NCBI GenBank assembly: GCA_031282485.1
Contig: JAITDQ010000304.1
Span: 1-15,334, forward strand
DNA: 15,334 bases
Direction of reading: 5' to 3'
Origin: Tannerella sp.
Lineage (GTDB): Bacteria > Bacteroidota > Bacteroidia > Bacteroidales > Tannerellaceae
Shown here: positions 7,245 through 13,972 of the stretch, one piece after another
Position numbering within the stretch: the stretch's first letter is position 1
How the letters are laid out: the number at the start of each line of letters is the position of its first letter
Notes under the pieces: model-generated
Told to the model about the DNA's origin: nothing
What the model saw: only the letters and a program-made list of their open reading frames with translations
Database searches by the model: none
Translations under genes and position numbers: made by a program

Positions 7245-8546
7245 TTATGATTTATCTTCCTTATTTTGGGGAATCATGCCGAATTTGACTTTCAGCACAC
7301 GGCGTTCGTCGGCCTCAAGTATACGGAAACGGTATTTTTTATAATCAATCACTTCGCGCCGGCGAGGCAATGTTCCTTTTATGGCAAGCATCAGTCCGGT
7401 GAGTGTTTCCGCTTCTTCGGTATGTTCGCTGAAATCCGACGGCGAGACGCCCGTTTCGCGGAAGAAGTCATTGAGCTGGATTTTCCCTTCAAAAATATAG
7501 CTGCCGTCGGGCAGTGACACGAACGAATGTTCGTCTTCGTCATATTCGTCCGATATGTCTCCTACGATTTCTTCTACGATATCTTCCATTGTCACAAGAC
7601 CCGACGTGCATCCGAACTCATCTACGACAATGGCTATGTGCGTCTTGTGTGCGCGTAACTCGTCCAGCAGGTCGTCAATCTTTTTCGTTTCCGGCACAAA
7701 ATACGGTTTGCGCATGAGCGACTGCCATTCGAAGTTATCCGGTTTGTTAAGCGCAGGAATGATATCTTTCACATAGAGGACACCTTTGATATCGTCTTCA
7801 TCATCCTCGTACACGGGAATCCGGGAATATCCGGATTCTATAATGAAGTTTATTACTTTATTCAGGTCGCTTTTGATGTTTATCGCTTCGATGTCCGTAC
7901 GCGGCGTCATTATCTCGTTCGCCTTCTTGTTGTAGAAATGGATGATGTCTTCAAGCATTTCCTTTTCTTCGTACATGTCGTTCGGCGCTTCGTCGGCAAG
8001 CGGTATCTGCGTTTTTTTAGAATGGTCGCTGTCCTTTTTTTCCACCGGTATGGACGTCATGCGTATAAACGGCGAACAGATGTTTGTGATGCACTTCAAC
8101 AGCGGCGCCATGGCGCGGGCTGTGCCCGACTTGTGTTTTGACAGTGATTTCGGGAAAATGCCATAGAAAAGCCCCCACAGCACGACGGTGCATCCGAACG
8201 TAACCGCATGAGCCGTGATGGGCGGCTCAATACCGGATCGGCTCATTCCGTATGCGCACAGGACGGTGACGGCAATAAGGAGAAAAGACTGCGTCATGCG
8301 GCAGGACGTTCTCATCAACCGCAGGTGATCAAACAGGTAAACGAGAATGTCATACCTGACTGACGCGCTTTCTTCCAGTTTGTTCATCTCCTCCTGCGAC
8401 AGAGAAGACACCGCGTTTTCGGCCGCAGAGAGAAATGTTATGAATAACAATAAGATGAAGGCAATACCAAATGCTGCTGCAAGTTCGGCCGGATCGTTAA
8501 AAATCACTTGCTGCAGCAATCCCGGAAAGTAATCGTCTGAGTCCAA
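7245..8546 (-). CDS. gldE: GldE, CorC/HlyC-family CBS-domain membrane protein
   Basis: This 433-residue protein has a DUF21/CNNM-type membrane region with hydrophobic spans near 23-41, 85-101 and 113-131, then two CBS domains (about 212-265 and 278-335; EIMTPRTDIEAI and VVDEFGCTSGLVTMEDIVEEI are typical), then a CorC_HlyC domain (about 345-427; DGSYIFEGKIQLNDF). This is the GldE architecture, and position between ssb and gldD identifies it. GldE is related to putative Mg2+/Co2+ transporters and works with GldD in gliding and type IX secretion. The only start near the family N-terminus is TTG at 8546 (or the preceding ATT); an in-frame stop lies just upstream at 8556-8558 and no ATG is available, so a rare start codon is likely. 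Confidence 0.92.
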   Translation of the reverse strand: MDSDDYFPGLLQQVIFNDPAELAAAFGIAFILLLFITFLSAAENAVSSLSQEEMNKLEESASVRYDILVYLFDHLRLMRTSCRMTQSFLLIAVTVLCAYGMSRSGIEPPITAHAVTFGCTVVLWGLFYGIFPKSLSKHKSGTARAMAPLLKCITNICSPFIRMTSIPVEKKDSDHSKKTQIPLADEAPNDMYEEKEMLEDIIHFYNKKANEIMTPRTDIEAINIKSDLNKVINFIIESGYSRIPVYEDDEDDIKGVLYVKDIIPALNKPDNFEWQSLMRKPYFVPETKKIDDLLDELRAHKTHIAIVVDEFGCTSGLVTMEDIVEEIVGDISDEYDEDEHSFVSLPDGSYIFEGKIQLNDFFRETGVSPSDFSEHTEEAETLTGLMLAIKGTLPRRREVIDYKKYRFRILEADERRVLKVKFGMIPQNKEDKS

Positions 8547-8562
8547 AATGCAATATTAAAGT

Positions 8563-9027
8563 TTAAAATGGTAAATCGTCTGCCTGCTCCGGTACGGGTG
8601 AAATTTCCACCGGTTCCTTCGTTGAAGGGTCATCGGTTTTTGCGATAGGATCGGATGTCTTGCCATTCCCCGGCGGCTGAGTACCGCTTCCGCTTCCGAT
8701 GGAATAAAATTCAATCCTGTCAGCGACTATTTCCGTAATGTAACGTTTATTGCCGTCTTTGTCATCGTAGTTGCGTGTACGGATTTTACCTTCGACATAC
8801 ACGAGCGAGCCTTTCTTTACGTACTTTTCGACAAACTGTGCGCGGTCGCGGGATACAGAGATATTGTGCCATTCGGTACGTTCGGGCACTTCGGTACCGT
8901 TTGACAGTTTGTATCCGCGTTCTGATGTGGCCAGCGAGAAATTTGCAACCGCACTGCCGCTGTCGAAATAACGGACGTCGGGGTCTTTTCCCACATTTCC
9001 TATTAAGATAACTTTATTCAGTGACAT
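8563..9027 (-). CDS. ssb: Single-stranded DNA-binding protein
   Basis: This 154-residue SSB coats single-stranded DNA during replication, repair and recombination. The OB-fold begins with SLNKVILIGNVGKDPDVRYF-type sequence, followed by TEWHNIS and VYVEGKIRTRNYDDKDGNKR, all characteristic. Residues from about 110 form a glycine-, proline- and acid-rich linker ending in the acidic tip DDLPF, which recruits replication and repair partners. Start and length are normal. It is the first gene of the minus-strand run ssb-gldE-gldD-PPTase-aldo/keto reductase; gldE starts 16 bp beyond its stop. A strong promoter match lies 34 bases upstream. Confidence 0.97.
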   Translation of the reverse strand: MSLNKVILIGNVGKDPDVRYFDSGSAVANFSLATSERGYKLSNGTEVPERTEWHNISVSRDRAQFVEKYVKKGSLVYVEGKIRTRNYDDKDGNKRYITEIVADRIEFYSIGSGSGTQPPGNGKTSDPIAKTDDPSTKEPVEISPVPEQADDLPF

Positions 9028-9060
9028 ATTATATAATGTTTAGTAGGTAAATAATCCCTA

Positions 9061-9091
9061 CAAACTTACGGACTTTTTTTGATTATCCAAA
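9061..9091 (-). promoter_or_regulatory. Promoter of the ssb-gldE-gldD operon
   Basis: On the minus strand, TTTG (9088-9091) and TAAGTTTG (9061-9068) are separated by 19 bp, an excellent match to the Bacteroidetes -33/-7 consensus. The ssb ATG is 33 bases downstream of the -7 box. A run of ten A (minus strand, 9101-9110) lies just upstream of the -33 box and could act as an UP-like element. Confidence 0.75.
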
Positions 9092-9197
9092 ATTTGTGTC
9101 TTTTTTTTTTGCCGGCCGGCAGCCGGATTTGCATACGGTAAATATCGCGACATCATTGTCCTGATGCGTAATCGGGTCATTATTTGAGGTAAGCGCA

Positions 9198-9217
9198 AAA
9201 AATAAAACTTTATTTTT
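9198..9217. repeat. A/T inverted repeat, 9-bp arms, upstream palindrome
   Basis: The arms 9198-9206 (AAAAATAAA) and 9209-9217 (TTTATTTTT) are perfect inverted repeats around the two-base centre AC. It abuts the larger palindrome at 9216-9249 and lies between the ssb and HU promoters. Confidence 0.85.
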
Positions 9218-9249
9218 ACAGAAAAAAAAATCCATTTTTTTTTCTGTAA
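9216..9249. repeat. 34-bp near-perfect palindrome at the HU promoter
   Basis: The left arm 9216-9231 (TTACAG, nine A, T) and the right arm 9234-9249 (A, nine T, CTGTAA) are perfect inverted repeats of 16 bp around the centre CC. The right arm covers the place where the -33 box of the HU promoter should be. It could form a cruciform, a very stable hairpin in RNA, or bind a dimeric regulator. Being upstream of the -7 box it is not part of the HU transcript if that promoter is used. Confidence 0.9.
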
Positions 9250-9272
9250 TAAATAGAAATGTAGTATATTTG
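9241..9272 (+). promoter_or_regulatory. HU gene promoter
   Basis: TATATTTG at 9265-9272 is a perfect Bacteroidetes -7 box (TAnnTTTG). The -33 position, 20 bp upstream, reads TTTC (9241-9244), three of four matches. The HU ATG lies 47 bases downstream of the -7 box. Confidence 0.65.
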
Positions 9273-9319
9273 CAGTCCAAAAAATTGGAACGTAATATTC
9301 ATTTAATAAATTGTTTAAC

Positions 9320-9625
9320 ATGACTAAAGCAGAACTTATTAGCCTGATATCAAAGAAAACAGGCGTAGAGAAATCGGAAGTTTTAAATATTGTAACTTCT
9401 TTTATGGACACGATTAAGAAATCGTTGGATGAGGGTGAAAATGTTTATTTGAGAGGTTTTGGAAGCTTCATCGTTAAGAAAAGAGCCGAGAAAAAAGCCC
9501 GTAACATTTCTAAGAACACTACGATTATTATAGAAGAACATAATATCCCGGCGTTCAAACCGGCAAAAGTGTTCAAAGATGCAATAGCGAAGGACAAAAA
9601 GAAGGCCAAAAAGAAAAGTAAATAA
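9320..9625 (+). CDS. HU-family DNA-binding protein
   Basis: This is a nucleoid protein of the HU/IHF family that bends and compacts DNA as a dimer. I choose the ATG at 9320, giving 101 residues starting MTKAELISLI, because this matches the family's N-terminus; the in-frame TTG at 9311 would add three atypical residues. The DNA-binding arm signature is present as LRGFGSFIVKKR (44-55), with NTTIIIEEHNIPAFKPAKVF following. The C-terminus is a lysine-rich tail (KDKKKAKKKSK, 91-101). It is the first gene of the plus-strand block and is followed 17 bp later by the 29-residue basic protein. Two palindromes at its promoter suggest dedicated control. Confidence 0.95.
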   Translation: MTKAELISLISKKTGVEKSEVLNIVTSFMDTIKKSLDEGENVYLRGFGSFIVKKRAEKKARNISKNTTIIIEEHNIPAFKPAKVFKDAIAKDKKKAKKKSK

Positions 9626-9642
9626 TTAAATACTAATGTACT

Positions 9643-9732
9643 ATGCCAAGCGGTAAGAAAAGAAAGAGACATAAAATGGCTACGCATAAGCGTAAAAAAC
9701 GATTGAAGAAAAACAGACATAAGAAAAAATAG
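9643..9732 (+). CDS. 29-residue basic protein, AURKAIP1/COX24 (mS38-like) family
   Basis: This short ORF (ATG 9643, TAG 9730-9732) encodes MPSGKKRKRHKMATHKRKKR plus nine more residues ending NRHKKK. The composition is over 60 percent Lys, Arg and His. The block KRHKMATHKRKKR is characteristic of the AURKAIP1/COX24 domain, whose mitochondrial member is ribosomal small-subunit protein mS38; Bacteroidetes encode such tiny proteins next to HU and RNase G, as I recall. A ribosome-associated role is therefore likely but inferred. It lies 17 bp after the HU stop and is probably cotranscribed with it. It is easily missed by gene finders because of its length. Confidence 0.85.
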   Translation: MPSGKKRKRHKMATHKRKKRLKKNRHKKK

Positions 9733-9756
9733 GTCTGTCTGGGAAAAGAAATCAGG

Positions 9757-9806
9757 AAGAACAAGCTTAATAAGAATGATCGCTATTTAAGTTTGTTCTT
9801 TTGTTT
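9757..9806 (+). terminator. Terminator-like hairpin between the mS38-like gene and rng
   Basis: The arms 9757-9770 (AAGAACAAGCTTAA) and 9787-9800 (TTAAGTTTGTTCTT) pair over 14 bp with a single G-U wobble; the loop is 16 bases. The right arm is T-rich and runs into TTGTTT. This fits an intrinsic terminator for the HU unit. Because rng begins only 26 bases further on, it could instead be a leader hairpin of an HU-rng read-through transcript. Confidence 0.65.
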
Positions 9807-9825
9807 AGCTTTTAAATAATCCAAC

Positions 9826-11400
9826 GTGATAAGTGAAATAATCGTAGATGTAACGCCTAAGGAGGTATTAATCGCAGTATTGGAAGACAGGATACTGGTC
9901 GAGTTTCAGCGCGAAACGCGAAATGAGTCGTATGCTGTCGGTGATATATATTTCGGGAAAGTAAAAAAGATACTTCCCGGACTTAATGCCGCATTTATTG
10001 ACGTCGGTTACAAGAAAGAAGGCTTTCTTCATTATCAGGACCTTGGCCCCAATTTCAATACGCAACAGAAATATCTGAAAAGAATACTTTCCGGCGATAA
10101 GAAAAATACTCAGTTTTCCAAACTGTCGATCCTTCCCGAACTGCAGAAAGACGGTAAGATCGCGGATGTGCTTACTACCGGCGAGGAAGTGCTGGTTCAG
10201 ATAGCGAAAGAACCTATTTCGACGAAAGGCCCGCGGCTGACAGCCGAGCTGTCTTTCGCCGGACGAAATCTTGTGCTGATGCCTTTTTCCGATAAGGTTT
10301 CCGTTTCTTCCAAAATCAAATCAAACGAGGAACGCGCACGGCTGCGCCAGTTGATACAGAGCGTTAAATCGCGAAACTTCGGCGTGATCGTGCGGACTTC
10401 GGCCGAAGGAAAGCGTGTCGCCGAACTTGATCATGAGCTTAAGATTCTGCAGAAACGCTTTGACGATAATGTGTATAAACTGTCCAAAACAAAGGCGCCT
10501 TCGCTTTTCTATGAAGAAACTTCGCGAATGGTTGCCCTCTTGCGGGACGTGTTGAACTCTACATTCGAGCATATCTTCATCAATAACGTAGATGTTTATA
10601 AGAATATACTTGATTACGTTTCGCTGATAGCGCCGGATCAGAAGGGTATCGTAAAACATTATGCCGGCGAATTGCCTATTTTTGACCATTTTGCCGTTAC
10701 CAAGCAGATAAAATCGTCGCTTGCGCGTACGGTTACCTTTAAAAACGGGGCGTATCTCATTATAGAGCACACCGAAGCCATGCACGTGATAGATGTGAAC
10801 AGCGGGAACCGTACTACAAAAAACGGCAGTGAACCGGAAGCAAATTCGTTCAACGTTAATTTGGCAGCCGCGAATGAACTGGCGCGGCAACTGCGTTTAC
10901 GCGATATGGGCGGCATCATCGTCGTTGACTTTATTGATATGACGGATGCTGCGAATCGCCAGAAACTGTATGAACACATGGCAACCGTCATGTCGCGCGA
11001 CCGCGCTCGCCATAATATATTGCCGCTGAGCAAGTTCGGGTTGATGCAGATAACGCGCCAGCGTGTGCGGCCGGTGCTGGATGTTGAAACGTCGGAGACG
11101 TGTCCGACCTGTTTCGGAACCGGCCATGCGCGGCCGTCAATCCTGTTTACCGACACACTGGAGGAAAAACTCGATACCCTGACAAACAAGCTGCACGTGA
11201 AAAATTTTATTCTCCGTATTCATCCATACGTATATGCCTATGTTTCAAGAGGTTTTATTTCGATGATGAGACGCTGGAAATGGAAATACAGCCGGAATTT
11301 GAAAGTGATTCCCGACCAGAGCCTCGGCTTTCTGGAATATAAATTCTATGATTCGGATAATAATGAATTTGAAGTAAACGAAAAAGTGGAAATAAAATAA
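9826..11400 (+). CDS. rng: Ribonuclease E/G family endoribonuclease
   Basis: This 524-residue RNase E/G protein is a single-strand-specific endonuclease in rRNA maturation and mRNA decay. The S1 domain occupies roughly 35-130 (GDIYFGKVKKILPGLNAAFIDVG at its start, shortened here). The catalytic metal-binding aspartates are D323 in VIDVNSGN and D368 in IVVDFIDM, matching D303 and D346 of E. coli RNase E. The Zn-link CPTC follows (C426, C429) in ETCPTCFGTGH. There is no long unstructured scaffold tail, so it is RNase G-like in size. The start is GTG at 9826: an in-frame TAA at 9817 excludes anything further upstream, and the N-terminus ISEIIVDVTPKE fits relatives. Confidence 0.95.
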   Translation: MISEIIVDVTPKEVLIAVLEDRILVEFQRETRNESYAVGDIYFGKVKKILPGLNAAFIDVGYKKEGFLHYQDLGPNFNTQQKYLKRILSGDKKNTQFSKLSILPELQKDGKIADVLTTGEEVLVQIAKEPISTKGPRLTAELSFAGRNLVLMPFSDKVSVSSKIKSNEERARLRQLIQSVKSRNFGVIVRTSAEGKRVAELDHELKILQKRFDDNVYKLSKTKAPSLFYEETSRMVALLRDVLNSTFEHIFINNVDVYKNILDYVSLIAPDQKGIVKHYAGELPIFDHFAVTKQIKSSLARTVTFKNGAYLIIEHTEAMHVIDVNSGNRTTKNGSEPEANSFNVNLAAANELARQLRLRDMGGIIVVDFIDMTDAANRQKLYEHMATVMSRDRARHNILPLSKFGLMQITRQRVRPVLDVETSETCPTCFGTGHARPSILFTDTLEEKLDTLTNKLHVKNFILRIHPYVYAYVSRGFISMMRRWKWKYSRNLKVIPDQSLGFLEYKFYDSDNNEFEVNEKVEIK

Positions 11401-11419
11401 TGTAATAAAGCAAATTGTC

Positions 11420-12307
11420 ATGAAACAACACCTGTGTATTCTTTTTATAATAATGAACGCAATAAGTATGAACACATTCTCTCAAGATGAAGAAATCCGT
11501 CTGTTTCCCGGAGGCGCTCCCGGCGAAAAAGGCGCTTTGCCCGAAGAACGCATAGACGTAACCGGGAATAAAGTAGGAGGGGAAATCGTACAAAGAATGA
11601 GTAACGTCAGCGAGCCTGTGATTACGGTCTATCATCCTGTCCGGGAACTGGCGTGTGGCACGGCCATGATCGTCTGTCCCGGCGGCGGATATAATATTTT
11701 GGCCTACGACATGGAAGGAACGGAAATTTGCAGATGGCTGAATGATATGGGAATAACGGCTATATTGCTGAAATACCGCGTACCCCGGCGGGAAGGATTG
11801 GAAAAGCATACAGCGCCGTTGCAGGATGCTCAGCGGGCGGTCAGTTATGTAAGGGCTCATGCCGAAAAGTTGAATATTCATCCCGACCGCATAGGTATCA
11901 TGGGATTTTCTGCCGGAGCGCATTTGTCGGCCATGGTTTGTAATTCTCCGCAGGAGCATACTTATCCTGCGTTCGATGAATGTGACCGGATTAGTAGCCT
12001 TCCGAACTTTTGCCTGCTGGTTTATCCGGCTTACCTCAGTGGCGAAACGATTGGCTCCTTAGCTCCCGATCTGAAAGTATCCGCCCGGACGCCACCCACC
12101 ATGCTTGTTCAGGCCGAAGATGACAAACCTCATATCAACAGCAGCCTTTCCTATTATTATGCGTTGAAAGAAGCGGGCGTGCCGGCTACGATGCATTTAT
12201 ACAGCCGCGGCGGACATGGCTATGGCCTGCGCGACACGAAAGCGGAAGTAAACGAATGGCCTGAGCGCGCCGAATACTGGTTGCGTTCGCTGGGTCTTAT
12301 AAAATAA
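11420..12307 (+). CDS. Secreted alpha/beta-hydrolase (BD-FAE/acetyl-esterase-like)
   Basis: This 295-residue hydrolase has an N-terminal signal peptide (about 1-21; hydrophobic CILFIIMNAISM, then FSQ), so it is probably periplasmic or exported. The oxyanion-hole motif is CPGGGY (86-91), the nucleophile elbow GFSAGAH (S164), the probable acid is in QAEDD (D234 or D235), and the catalytic histidine is H266 in RGGHGYGL. The pattern 'PGGGY...EG...C.WLN..GI.A..LKYRVP' matches carbohydrate-esterase-like hydrolases often found in polysaccharide-use clusters, acting on acetyl or feruloyl esters; the substrate cannot be fixed here. It starts 19 bp after rng and may be cotranscribed, although the functions are unrelated. 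Confidence 0.85.
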   Translation: MKQHLCILFIIMNAISMNTFSQDEEIRLFPGGAPGEKGALPEERIDVTGNKVGGEIVQRMSNVSEPVITVYHPVRELACGTAMIVCPGGGYNILAYDMEGTEICRWLNDMGITAILLKYRVPRREGLEKHTAPLQDAQRAVSYVRAHAEKLNIHPDRIGIMGFSAGAHLSAMVCNSPQEHTYPAFDECDRISSLPNFCLLVYPAYLSGETIGSLAPDLKVSARTPPTMLVQAEDDKPHINSSLSYYYALKEAGVPATMHLYSRGGHGYGLRDTKAEVNEWPERAEYWLRSLGLIK

Positions 12308-12351
12308 CAATAATTAACGCGATTATATAGAGGACGTACCGTTATTTTATA
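12298..12351 (+). repeat. 11-bp inverted repeat between esterase stop and metK promoter
   Basis: TATAAAATAAC (12298-12308, covering the esterase stop codon) is the exact inverse complement of GTTATTTTATA (12341-12351), with a 32-base loop. It could be a weak terminator for the esterase transcript, but its AT content and long loop leave chance pairing possible. Confidence 0.4.
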
Positions 12352-12359
12352 TAACTTTG
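12352..12359 (+). promoter_or_regulatory. metK promoter, -7 box
   Basis: TAACTTTG matches the Bacteroidetes -7 box TAnnTTTG. It would start transcription close to 12365, immediately before the riboswitch, which supports its use. No clear TTTG -33 box is present at 19-21 bp. Confidence 0.6.
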
Positions 12360-12370
12360 CGGGCGAATTA

Positions 12371-12419
12371 ACGTGGACAGATTTGTACTGCTTGCAACCA
12401 CAGGAAAAAATGCTAAAAT
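12371..12419 (+). ncRNA. SAM-II riboswitch aptamer in the metK leader
   Basis: This stretch contains the conserved SAM-II blocks in order. The P1 strands are GTGG (12373-12376) and CCAC (12398-12401). The loop has GATTT (12380-12384) and TTGCAA (12392-12397) directly before the second P1 strand. Then follow an A-rich linker and TGCTAAAA (12411-12418), which forms the pseudoknot side of the S-adenosylmethionine pocket. The match to the metX SAM-II structure sequence I recall (GATTT, TTGCAA, GCTAAAA) is close in both sequence and spacing. Ligand and downstream gene agree, as metK makes SAM, so this is product feedback. SAM-II aptamers usually lie close to the ribosome binding site; here the start codon is 86 bases beyond the aptamer. 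Confidence 0.9.
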
Positions 12420-12505
12420 GAACTGAATTTCTTTTCTTGCCGTTCGGCATAAGTTTTCCCAACGTTGATTCATTACAATGTTTAACTTAATAAATTAATA
12501 AGGTA

Positions 12506-13798
12506 ATGAGTTATTTATTTACATCGGAGTCGGTGTCGGAAGGGCACCCCGATAAAGTGGCCGATCAAATATCGGATGCTATACTTGATGAGTTCCTGGC
12601 TCAGGACAAAGATTCGAAAGTCGCTTGCGAAACATTAGTTACAACCGGTCAGGTAGTCGTTGCCGGCGAGGTTAAATCGAGTGCGTATGTGGATGTGCAG
12701 GATGTTGTGCGTCGTGTAATCGGGCAGATCGGTTATACGAAGAGCGAATATCAGTTTGAAGCAAAATCGTGCGGTCTGCTTTCTGCCATTCATGAGCAAA
12801 GTCCGGATATCAACCGCGGCGTTGAACGGGAAGACCCCTACGAGCAGGGCGCGGGCGACCAGGGGATGATGTTCGGTTATGCAACGAACGAAACGGATAA
12901 TTATATGCCGCTGGCATTGGACTTGGCGCACAGTTTATTGCAGGAACTTGCCGTGATACGTAAAAATGAAATCGGGAAAATGCCGTATCTGCGTCCCGAT
13001 GCGAAAAGTCAGGTTACGATTGAGTATGATGACAACGGAACGCCGTTGCATATTGATACGATTGTAATATCTACGCAACATGACGAATTTGTAACGCCCG
13101 GAAACGGATTATCGCAGGAGGAGGCGGATAAGCGGATGCAACTTAAAATAACGGAAGATGTGAAGGAAATCCTGATTCCGCGCGTGAAAGCGCAATATCC
13201 CGCTAAAGTCCGGGCATTGTTTGATGATCACATTACATATTACGTCAATCCTACCGGCAAATTCGTCATTGGCGGGCCTCATGGCGATACGGGACTTACG
13301 GGACGTAAGATTATTGTAGATACTTACGGCGGTAAAGGGGCGCACGGCGGCGGCGCTTTTTCGGGAAAAGACCCGTCCAAAGTGGATCGTTCGGCCGCTT
13401 ATGCTGCGCGTCACATTGCCAAAAACTTAGTCGCTGCGGGCGTGGCGGACGAGATACTTGTCCAAGTGTCGTACGCTATCGGCGTTGCCCGACCCATGAA
13501 TATTTTTGTCAACACCTTCGGACGTTCCAACGTCAATATAACCGACGGTGAGATTGCCGTGAAAATTGCCGGTCTGTTCGATATGCGTCCCAAAGCGATC
13601 GAAGAACGGCTTAAGTTACGTAATCCGATCTATCTCGAAACGGCTTCTTATGGCCACATGGGACGTAAGCCGGCGTTTGTGAAGAAAGTTTTCCCGTCGC
13701 GTTACGCCGATCCGGTTTCCTGTGAAGTTGAATTATTCACGTGGGAAAAATTAGACTATGTAAGTAAAATAAAAGAAGCGTTCGGATTGCCCTGCTAA
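12506..13798 (+). CDS. metK: S-adenosylmethionine synthetase
   Basis: This 430-residue enzyme makes S-adenosylmethionine from methionine and ATP in the cytosol. The signatures are complete: [15 protein letters not shown] near the N-terminus (H14, D16), the ATP-binding [12 protein letters not shown] (115-126) and the phosphate-binding [16 protein letters not shown] (281-296). The length is typical of Bacteroidetes MetK, slightly longer than the E. coli enzyme (384). The ATG at 12506 is preceded by AAGG only two bases away, so classical Shine-Dalgarno pairing is doubtful, as usual in this phylum. A SAM-II riboswitch in the leader indicates feedback by the product, and an intrinsic terminator lies 32 bp after the stop. 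Confidence 0.98.
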   Translation: MSYLFTSESVSEGHPDKVADQISDAILDEFLAQDKDSKVACETLVTTGQVVVAGEVKSSAYVDVQDVVRRVIGQIGYTKSEYQFEAKSCGLLSAIHEQSPDINRGVEREDPYEQGAGDQGMMFGYATNETDNYMPLALDLAHSLLQELAVIRKNEIGKMPYLRPDAKSQVTIEYDDNGTPLHIDTIVISTQHDEFVTPGNGLSQEEADKRMQLKITEDVKEILIPRVKAQYPAKVRALFDDHITYYVNPTGKFVIGGPHGDTGLTGRKIIVDTYGGKGAHGGGAFSGKDPSKVDRSAAYAARHIAKNLVAAGVADEILVQVSYAIGVARPMNIFVNTFGRSNVNITDGEIAVKIAGLFDMRPKAIEERLKLRNPIYLETASYGHMGRKPAFVKKVFPSRYADPVSCEVELFTWEKLDYVSKIKEAFGLPC

Positions 13799-13830
13799 GG
13801 CAAGGTTTTCCTGCGCAGTGTACTCATGGG

Positions 13831-13864
13831 GAGAGGGTGATATGCAAGTCCCCTCTCTTTTTTT
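13831..13864 (+). terminator. Intrinsic terminator of metK
   Basis: GAGAGGG (13831-13837) pairs perfectly with CCCTCTC (13851-13857), loop 13 bases, followed by seven T (13858-13864). This is a classic Rho-independent terminator 32 bp beyond the metK stop codon. Confidence 0.85.
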
Positions 13865-13883
13865 CGGTATATGCGCATAGAAC

Positions 13884-13918
13884 AAAAAAAGCAGGTATCT
13901 CACGATAGCTGCTTTTTT
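13884..13918. terminator. Bidirectional terminator between convergent genes
   Basis: An A-run and GCAG (13884-13894) pair with CTGC and a T-run (13909-13918). Inside, TATC (13896-13899) pairs with GATA (13904-13907) around the loop TCAC, with one G-G mismatch in between. The A-run/T-run flanks let it work on both strands, serving metK read-through and the minus-strand surface-protein gene that ends at 13973. Confidence 0.8.
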
Positions 13919-13972
13919 GTTTACCGGTTACCCGGTAATAATATTGTAATAATGAATAATGAAACTTCTTTT

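Noticed and set aside
9101..9126. GC-rich hairpin CCGGC/GCCGG next to ten T, considered as a terminator
   Set aside because: On the plus strand the T-run precedes the hairpin, and on the minus strand the hairpin is followed by A, so polarity is wrong for termination in both directions.
9311..9319. TTG start for the HU gene
   Set aside because: The ATG at 9320 gives the standard family N-terminus (MTKAEL), whereas the TTG adds three atypical residues.
9058..9411. 117-codon minus-strand reading frame across the ssb-HU interval and the start of HU
   Set aside because: It runs through poly-A/T tracts, both promoters and the HU coding start, has low-complexity K/F-rich translation and no family resemblance.
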